Positions 56,421-64,000 of a stretch of DNA of 64,000 nucleotides are shown here, piece after piece. The stretch lies in contig OW028574.1 of assembly GCA_932294295.1 (NCBI GenBank), forward strand, positions 11,418,215 to 11,482,214. The letters run 5' to 3'. A model generated the notes under the pieces. That model saw nothing but the letters and a program-made list of their open reading frames with translations. It was not told the origin of the DNA and made no database searches. Made by a program: the position numbers and the translations under genes. Source of the stretch: Alitta virens (taxonomy: Eukaryota; Annelida; Polychaeta; Phyllodocida; Nereididae). How positions within the stretch are numbered: position 1 is the stretch's first letter; the number at the start of each line of letters is the position of its first letter.

Positions 56421-59400
56421 TGAGCTTTAAAGTGGAGAGTGCTTCAGGTCTGGTTATAACATTCATCTATAGATGTCCTTTACCACTCTAGAAATGTAAA
56501 TTTGCGATAGAGCTTACATACTTAATTTATATCTAAATGTTGATAAAAAAAACTGGAATCATTACAGTCAAGCCTGCTCATTAAAAACTATCTGGGCCTG
56601 TGAAAGAGAAGTTTTCGCTAAAACTGGATTTGATCTGCTAAAATCCATTACTGGACAATTGCCTCGTTACCACGGGAGTTTTAATTGTTATAAGTCTGCT
56701 TATTATTTATTTACTTGAACAGGTCCGAGTACATGAATCATCAATTTAGTTTTTCCAGTTTGCTTATTCATTACAAGCTGCAAGTATCAATGCATATGCA
56801 TAAGCGTTTTACAGCTCATATTTAAAATAATGCAGCCATGTATAACTTGTAAGTTCTGTTCTTTGTTGTGTATAAGTGCTTTACTATGCTTGTTCATGTG
56901 TCTGACGGCCTTATAATTCGAAGCGAATAGCGCAATGTGGATTGCAATTGTGTCTGGGGGGCGATACAACATTAGCTCAATTGCTGCGTTGGGAACACTC
57001 GTGTGCCTTTTGCGGAATTGCGAAATTAAATGTTTGTCTACACATATTGTGGGCATGCAATCAATCCTGTGGTCCCTAACCTCTGTAACATGGTCTCATT
57101 TAAAGGTCCCAACTGGTGCATCAGGCTGGTTGTGGCCTCTGGAGCCACTCATATTAGCCCCCCACGGCCCTGCAACATACCAAATGCGTTCATTTAGCAA
57201 TAGCAGCTAGAGTGCAGCTGATGAGCCGTTCCCATGCCAAGACCTCTCTTATCTCCCAGCCCGTGTGCTGCCAGTTTGCAGCTCCATGTTCAACTCGTTT
57301 AAGTAAACACTTGCAGTCATGGAGACAGCTCAGCTCTGCACCATTTTAGAACGTATGCCTTTTTAGGACATCTGTATGCATCATACTCAACATGATAGTA
57401 GTAGGCATGTCATACTGAGCCGTAACCTACTGAGCTTTTTTCCTCTTTTGAGGGATCACCACTGAATGCTCACTAAAACACCCTGAGTTAATCATTCTTT
57501 TTTAAGAACATATTTAATACGTGTAAGTATTGAAAAGTTTCCTTAGACCTTGATAGACTATACTTGCTACCAGACTATGATAAACTTTCATTACCATTTT
57601 CGTTATCAGCCAACAATGGAACCATCTGTCCTGACTCCTAAGTTGCTAACACTACAATACATGTACCTACTAAGGAGTGTTTTGGTTCTATATTCCCTTT
57701 TTGGTGGAGCCAGGCACTTGAGAATCCCTCCAGGGCAATTGAGCATCTGCGGAAGTGTGTCTTTCGTGTGGCTGGCACTAGTTGAGCTTTTAAAAGGTGC
57801 TTTGAGCACTGAAAGGTTCCAACCACTAACAAAAACCGAGTCATAAAATATGAATGGTTTGTAAAAGAAATAAATGACAAATCTGCTGAGACGAAAACAG
57901 CAAAGTGGCCCAACCTCAACAGCTGCTAAGTTCTGAACACTTTCTCTGCGATGCAGTCAGCAGCATCTCGAGCACTTAGAGCCACTGTTGCCATCAGTTC
58001 TGACAAGGCTGGCTCAAGATGTAATCGTCCTTTTTGACGAAATATCCAGATAAGTTGTTGCCAACATTTTCAGCAACAGCTATAAGGTTTTAAAATCGAC
58101 TACTGGGAGATAAGAGGGAACAGCACTATGTCTGAAGAACATCGATGAAACTCTAAATGCAGTCGTCACACAAAACCCAATCCAGTCGCCTTCTGTGTCT
58201 TTTCAACCCAGTGCATTAGAGGCTTGTGTATTTTTATTGCAAGGATGTCAGCTGACTGGGTTGTCAATTCACCGAGCTTGCCAATTGAAACAAGACCATG
58301 ACAGGAGCCAATGCTTTTCTGCTGCTCCATTTCCAGATTTCAAATCAACTTTCAAGAGCATTCACCCAGCTGCCTTTCACACCAGACTGGTTTTATGCCT
58401 TGCATACGAGCTATTTAAATTTATAGAATTTCAGACGTTGACTGCCTGAATGACTGCAATGCTACAAGTCATCAAAACTGCCATCCAGAAATACACCAAA
58501 TGCCACACCAAGCACTTATAAACGTTGCCCAGGAGTCCTGGCGGAACGTTTGAGTCTGACAGAGCCGTGGTTTTGAAACACATGCATATAGTGTAAAATA
58601 ACGCAATCTAGGACTATAGTGATTATGTATGGTTGGAGTAATCCGCCCAGATGCATGCCTGCCCATGGCAGACTTTAGGCCAAAACCTGACATAAAACAG
58701 ACTTAGCGAGACAGCCAATGTATGCTAGGGCGTTGAATGCCTCACATTACCATATAAAATACAATCTGGGCATTGCCCTTTTATGATAGTGTCATCTGCC
58801 TTAATACAGGCTTATGGCTTAATCTGGGTCCAAGGCACATGACTGTTATATCTTCATATGTGGGCAATCGCTGCTATATTTGAGTGATGGATTTATGATG
58901 TGAGATGAGCGCAGTTGAATGCAACCACAGCTAAGCCTTGCATACTGCTCTCCCCTTCGTACTGTTGCTCTACCGTATTTGCCTCTTCACAGACTGGGTC
59001 TCGATTGGTACAATTTAGTTGGTATATTTTACATGCCAGGTCTGCTACGAGGAAAACAATTAAGTAAGATTTCTTGTAAGTTTGCAGTACCAACTTCCTA
59101 CTTGGCTTACAAGACAGATAATAGGCCTATGGCAGGCCAGCAGCTGTATTTGAAAAAGAATGTGCTCTACTGTTCATAAAACTGCCTGGTTCCTTGGGGA
59201 GCCCTGTATAGGCTAAGTAGCTATTTTATTCCTCTATTCATCCTTCCAGCGGCCAGAATTGTGTGCTTAGATGCTTAGCTGCTTCCTATTTGCAGTTGCC
59301 TCATTCAACCAACTTGGAACTTGGAGCATATTCTCCACAACACAATGTACATACAGTATATGAGACATCGGCAAATAGCACTTGTTGCTGGAACATATTG

Positions 59401-59469
59401 TTGTGTTGAAGTGATTCAAATAAAAACGGAGGGAAAGAAGTGTCATTTGCACTATACTGCCCTCACATT

Positions 59470-59564
59470 GCCAATGCATAGCCAATACACTACAAATACA
59501 CTGCCAATGCACAGCCAATACAAAGCCTATACACAGCCAATGCACTGCCAATACACTGCCAATG
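59470..59564. repeat. 10-11-bp minisatellite with repeated CCAAT
   Basis: Units of the form gccaatgcactgc or gccaatacacag are repeated about nine times, giving seven CCAAT pentamers in 95 bp. Confidence 0.85.
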
Positions 59565-62500
59565 TCCCCTGGGCCCAGCTACTTTGTATCGAGCAATTGC
59601 CTCTTGCCAATAAGATTGATGGCTGCTCATCAAGCTCGTTCCAAGCATCCTCCAAGCTGACATCAAAGCTCTTGCCTCCCTGCTGCTTTTGCATCTTGCC
59701 AAGGTGTAAACTATCTTCATAAGCGTCTCCACCAAAATCATGGGAAAAGGAGTCAGTAGGCCACTCCGTAATGGGTCCTTCTGTTGAGGATATGGTGCCA
59801 GGATGCTATGTCATCCACAGTATATGTTTTCCCTAGCTCATGCCCACTTTTACTTCCACTGTTTGCTATAAGGTATAAGGATATAAGTAATCTTTACTAG
59901 AAGCGAAATATGAGACAGCAGATACCCAATCCAATGGATTAACAATAGTTTATAACAGTCTTGAACATGTTTATATAACGTGCCTCTTTACACCGAACCG
60001 CCAAGCAGCACACCTCTTTAATTTAAAATCGCGAGTTCAAAGTCCTCAACCAGAGTTCACATCTGAGATGCTGAAATGGATTGGAATTCCACTGGTCCTA
60101 ATCCGCCATGCTCAGAGTGATTGCTGCCACTTGCTCTAATTACATCTTGATCAGATCCTAATTCCAGCCTCATCTCAGCCTCTTCTACTGCTGCAGGCAG
60201 ATGTGAAGGTCTGCTGTAGCTGCCATGTTTATTCTTGATTTATTTTAATGTTCTTCAGGACAGACAACAATGTGTAAATAGTTTGTGTACGTCGTCATAA
60301 AAAAGTGTATTCGAGATAGTAGATAATGTGCATGAGGTTATTAAAGTATTTCTAATGTCTACTTCTGTGTGACATCAGCAAAGATAATCTCTAGCCTAGG
60401 CCCACGCCAAATTGGCCAAAGATACATTTATAAATTTATGAACATCATTTCATTGTCTTAAAATGCCTGACATTAGAGCTCGAGTTGTTTTCTTTATGAG
60501 TGCGATGAGTGCCATGGAAGTTTGGCAGCTGCTGGACCAGATCACAGAGCATCCTTCATTGATTTCCGCATCATGGTAATCAAGAAAACGCTTGGTTGCG
60601 GAGGCAGAAACTGAGCATTGTCAGTGATCACGCGCTAATGAATGTCACTAACGTAGAGATACATGACACTCAGCAACTGCATGTCTCCGCGCACGGTATT
60701 CACCAATCAGGACAATAACATTCATGAACTAGAAGACTCTATTTCTCCTGTCATCTACATGATAGCACACAGTTAGGGCAGTGCTCTGTCGACCTACTGG
60801 AGTGAGCTAGACACAGGACTGTCTCTTGCTGTAACGGTCACGGCAGTGCAATGACCTCAGCAATAATGGTGGCCTCAGAAAAGGAAAATGTGTAAGGACA
60901 ATTGCAAATAACATAGAATCCATTTAGTCTAAAAATACCCACGGACAATCCCTTAGAAATGCGTATTATGACATGCCAGCGTTTACTGCTTATGAACTGA
61001 GTAAAATGCAAGACAATGATCCATATCACATAACAATTTATTTGGCTAAAAAAGAAATATGTTCATATAATAATTATGATTTCCACTTATTCTCACACCA
61101 ATAGCAATGCTTAATGCATAAGAGAGTTATTGGTCTCATTTGGAAGAAGTAGGCTTATTGCCAATCCCGAGCATAAACTCATCCTCAATATATAACATCA
61201 CTCCAGCCCTGCTTCACCAAGATAATCCTCCTTCATAAGGCAATTTTACATCTCAATGAACAATTTTAATCATGCTAAACTTCCATAAACCCAAATTCAT
61301 TTTCCTGGGTAAGTTTCCTATGGGACAAGGACTGAGGTATGTTTCATCTCTCATCTCAGAAACAACGAACATCTCAAAGAGACAATGCTGGTGTGTAATT
61401 TAGCGTTATATTTTAGTTTACTTATACTATACCAGCTCAGTGGGTGGTACTCTGTAGTCTGTGAACGATCTTTAAACTAAAACTACCCATAGTGCATGCA
61501 ATAATAAAGTGCAATATTAATTGACCTAATGATGAAGTGGTCTTTATAATCAATTAAAACATGCCTTTATATATAAGAGGCATACAGTATTCAAAGTTGT
61601 CATCACAATTTCGAGTTTGTCTCAATAGCCAGTTGATTTGAAGAGGGGTTACAATGTATTGGCTTATGTCTTCTACCATGTATTGGCGTATGTCTTCTAC
61701 GATGAATACCATGCTGGTGTAGTTGATAATGTGCTTTATGATTAAATCATCTGCCTTCATTCACCCCAATGCTAAAACACCAAACACATCTTACAGACTA
61801 GAGTACAACATCTTGTGAAGAGCAAAGAGCACTTTAGAGCCGTCTGCCAGGGCTAATCACATACCAGTGTTCTGCAAAGATAAGCCCAGTTTTTCTACTC
61901 TTTGCCTCATCACCAATTGTTTTATGTGCTCCTTCCGCTTGCAAGCCACTGCAATTACATCGCCCCTCAAGTCCCACCGTGTAACTTGTAAAATCTGTTT
62001 GTAAATTAATACAAGACTAATAAGAGTTATGAGAGTTATTCAATGTGAAGTTAGTTTAAAGAATTAAAGGAGGACTGAGGTGCTTACACCTGTTCGTTTA
62101 CACCAAGGTTAAGCAATTTGGATGGGAGAGACAGCTGTAATATGCTGCTGTATACATGCATCCAAGCAATGTGTTTAGGATAACACGATGGCATGAGCAG
62201 CAGGCATCCAACTTTACAATTGTACAGCGGAACCCCACAATTAAGACCACTTTTACGAATTACTGGAGTGGTTACATCATCATTAGCATTGACCATTTAG
62301 GTCAATTTCAAGGTAGTCTAATTCTCCTTCTCTCTTTTTTCGATAAATCACAGTTTTAAAAACCCAGGCACAAAGGCAGTCTCAGAACCAAGGCGCTTTT
62401 AATATTTGGTGTTCCTAATTGTGGGGCTTGCATATCCCAGCTACTATAATACCATAGTACAACACAGCTATACATTGTACAGCCAGCTAGCTCCCATTCT

Positions 62501-63054
62501 ACGGCAGTTCTGTGACCCTACATTATGTCACATATATATTCAATAAATGTCAAAGATGCAGCCGAGCACCTGCTCTCTCCTACCATGCTGTCTATTCCTA
62601 TTGTTGGTCCAGACAGACCAGATGAATAGTTATGCTGAGGTGGACAAGACACAAGAAGAGGGAGCTGTTGTCTTCACAAGGTGCATTAGGCACAGCATCC
62701 CCGCATCCCTAGGCCAGTATCCCTAGATCAGCATCCCAGCATGAGGCAAATGCAACTGACAGACTGGCACTCCAAGGGAACAGCCCACTCTGAAATCTCA
62801 AATACAAGATGTAGCAATTCAGGCTGGCACATTCCTAGAAAGACCTAAAAAGACTGAACTGCAACAAAGGTTGCTCGAGACTAGATTCTAAACGTTTTAA
62901 TTTGTGGCAGACAAACATCTAAGACAGTAAAATCTAGCATGAATATAGTTGTATATTTCATAAAATTTCAAGAGTTAAATTTCTAAGATACATCTCGTCT
63001 ATGTACGAATCCCATGCCTTGCCTTCTCTCTACTTGCGGTTAGTGGACAGCACA

Positions 63055-63260
63055 CCTCATTAACTGAAGGCAAACAGACCTGGTCCTGGATGGACACATG
63101 GACCTTTTCCATGCGACTGACCATTAATGAGGCTGCAAGTGTCCACGGACTGACCACTGCATAGCTGACCAGTTGCTACTGCATGACCCTCCTGTCAATG
63201 GGCCATTAACGAGGGCTGCAAGAGCACCATGCTCATTAACTGAGCAAAGACAGACAAAAT
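63055..63260. promoter_or_regulatory. Candidate regulatory block with duplicated ATTAA-GAG words
   Basis: ccattaatgaggctgcaag and ccattaacgagggctgcaag occur about 80 bp apart, framed by ctcattaactga on both sides. Homeodomain-type TAAT/TTAA cores in a repeated syntax suggest an enhancer, unproven. Confidence 0.25.
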
Positions 63261-64000
63261 GAAGGCAGAGTGACCAGGTCATCCAGGGAAATAAACAGAC
63301 AACTAATTACAGAGTTAATGAAACTACTTATGAATCCCTGTGTGCAACAAATAAACAAACTCAGAAATTAACAGGAAATGATAAAATGAACATGCTTAGT
63401 AGCACAAGTCAATGTTTTTGGCCTACTAATCGAAATGGCAAACGCGAGCAGAAATGAGGAAAACGCATTCTGCAAATGAAAAGTCAACAGAGCATGTTAC
63501 AAAAAAGAACACTTTCAGCATTTCTGTATTTTACATTCAATTGACTGAGCTTTTATGGTCGACGTTCAGGTTATATCTAGGCCTATTAATTATGATCAGT
63601 TTCCAGAGGCAGATGTAATGATGTGAAGATATATGGCTTGGAGTCTACTACATGATGTTTGTTTGAGCATTTTATTTAGTGGCTTTGGTACATGTTATCA
63701 ATGAAATAGCAGTTTTGTTATCCAGGCTAATGACATCCGGCTGTAATTGGTTTTAAGGTATGCCTTTAGAAGTAGGTAGTCGAACCCACGCAGAGTCCCC
63801 CAGAGAAGCTGATAAATGCTTAACCGCCAAGTCACTACATAAGGACAGCAGAAGAATGTAACAAACAGGAGACAATGAAACAAAACCATGGCAACAGAGA
63901 GCATAGTGGGCTAGTAGCAAAGGGTCGCCCTTATGGCACCAGCCACATACAACATACAGATGTCAAGTTAGCCAAGAAATACAACTCCGCAGTGACCATA

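Larger units (their letters stand above)
56450..64000. other. Non-coding stretch
   Basis: No confident coding exon, RNA gene or transposon apart from the minisatellite at 59.5 kb and a degenerate tRNA-like word on the - strand near 63770-63842. Several blocks look like unique regulatory DNA (see findings). Confidence 0.35.

Noticed and set aside
1..64000. CRISPR arrays, operons, bacterial ribosome binding sites or viral genomes
   Set aside because: None seen; all structure is that of a spliced animal genome.

Overview
This is animal (metazoan) nuclear DNA. Genes are split by many GT-AG introns with pyrimidine-rich acceptors, base composition is about 40% GC, and tRNA-derived SINEs, a short inverted-repeat transposon and long C/G homopolymer runs are present. 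The one gene I can read in full detail belongs to the CNGK family (four-repeat, cyclic-nucleotide-gated K+ channels), best known from sea urchin sperm and also reported in other marine invertebrates and fish. That fits an invertebrate deuterostome or another marine invertebrate, but I cannot name the species. Many of the short open frames in the window begin with TTG or GTG and are noise in a spliced genome; I ignored most of them.

Region 1 (1-16.3 kb, + strand) holds the 3' part of the CNGK gene. I resolve 28 coding exons (259-15947) that join in one unbroken frame of 1632 residues plus stop. The frame was checked at every junction. They encode three consecutive channel repeats. The first (here A) enters at its S3 because the 5' part of the gene lies left of the window; B and C are complete. 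Each repeat has a voltage-sensor-like region, a pore with a K+ filter (GYGE in A, GYGD in B and C), a C-linker and a cyclic-nucleotide-binding domain (CNBD). Only the CNBD of B has the canonical GE...RRTA phosphate-binding cassette. If the protein has four repeats, B is repeat 3, which (from memory) is the repeat reported to control cGMP gating in sea urchin. Introns carry a 616-bp MITE with about 37-bp terminal inverted repeats and two copies of an approximately 750-bp dispersed element.

Region 2 (16.2-about 30.6 kb, - strand) holds the 3' end of a second gene pointing toward CNGK. Three phase-compatible exons encode a juxtamembrane stretch, one transmembrane helix, a basic stop-transfer segment and a short acidic tail, consistent with a type I membrane protein. 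I do not recognise the family. The only AATAAA signals of the two genes lie 10 bp apart, so their 3' ends should overlap. At 30.55-31.43 kb there is a strong promoter or enhancer signature: a ZNF143/Staf-type site, two ETS sites as inverted arms, CCAAT boxes and four perfect TGACGTCA (CRE) sites. This could be the start of the minus-strand gene, of a plus-strand transcript, or of both.

Region 3 (31.6-64 kb) has no confidently coding gene. It is a long gene-poor stretch with SINEs, minisatellites, poly(C)/poly(G) tracts, several promoter-like clusters (35.8, 51.0 and 56.2-56.4 kb) each next to a small ATG-started ORF, some isolated exon-like segments, and blocks rich in octamer, HMG and homeodomain-type words that could be enhancers. 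It may be a regulatory desert or the introns of a very large gene.
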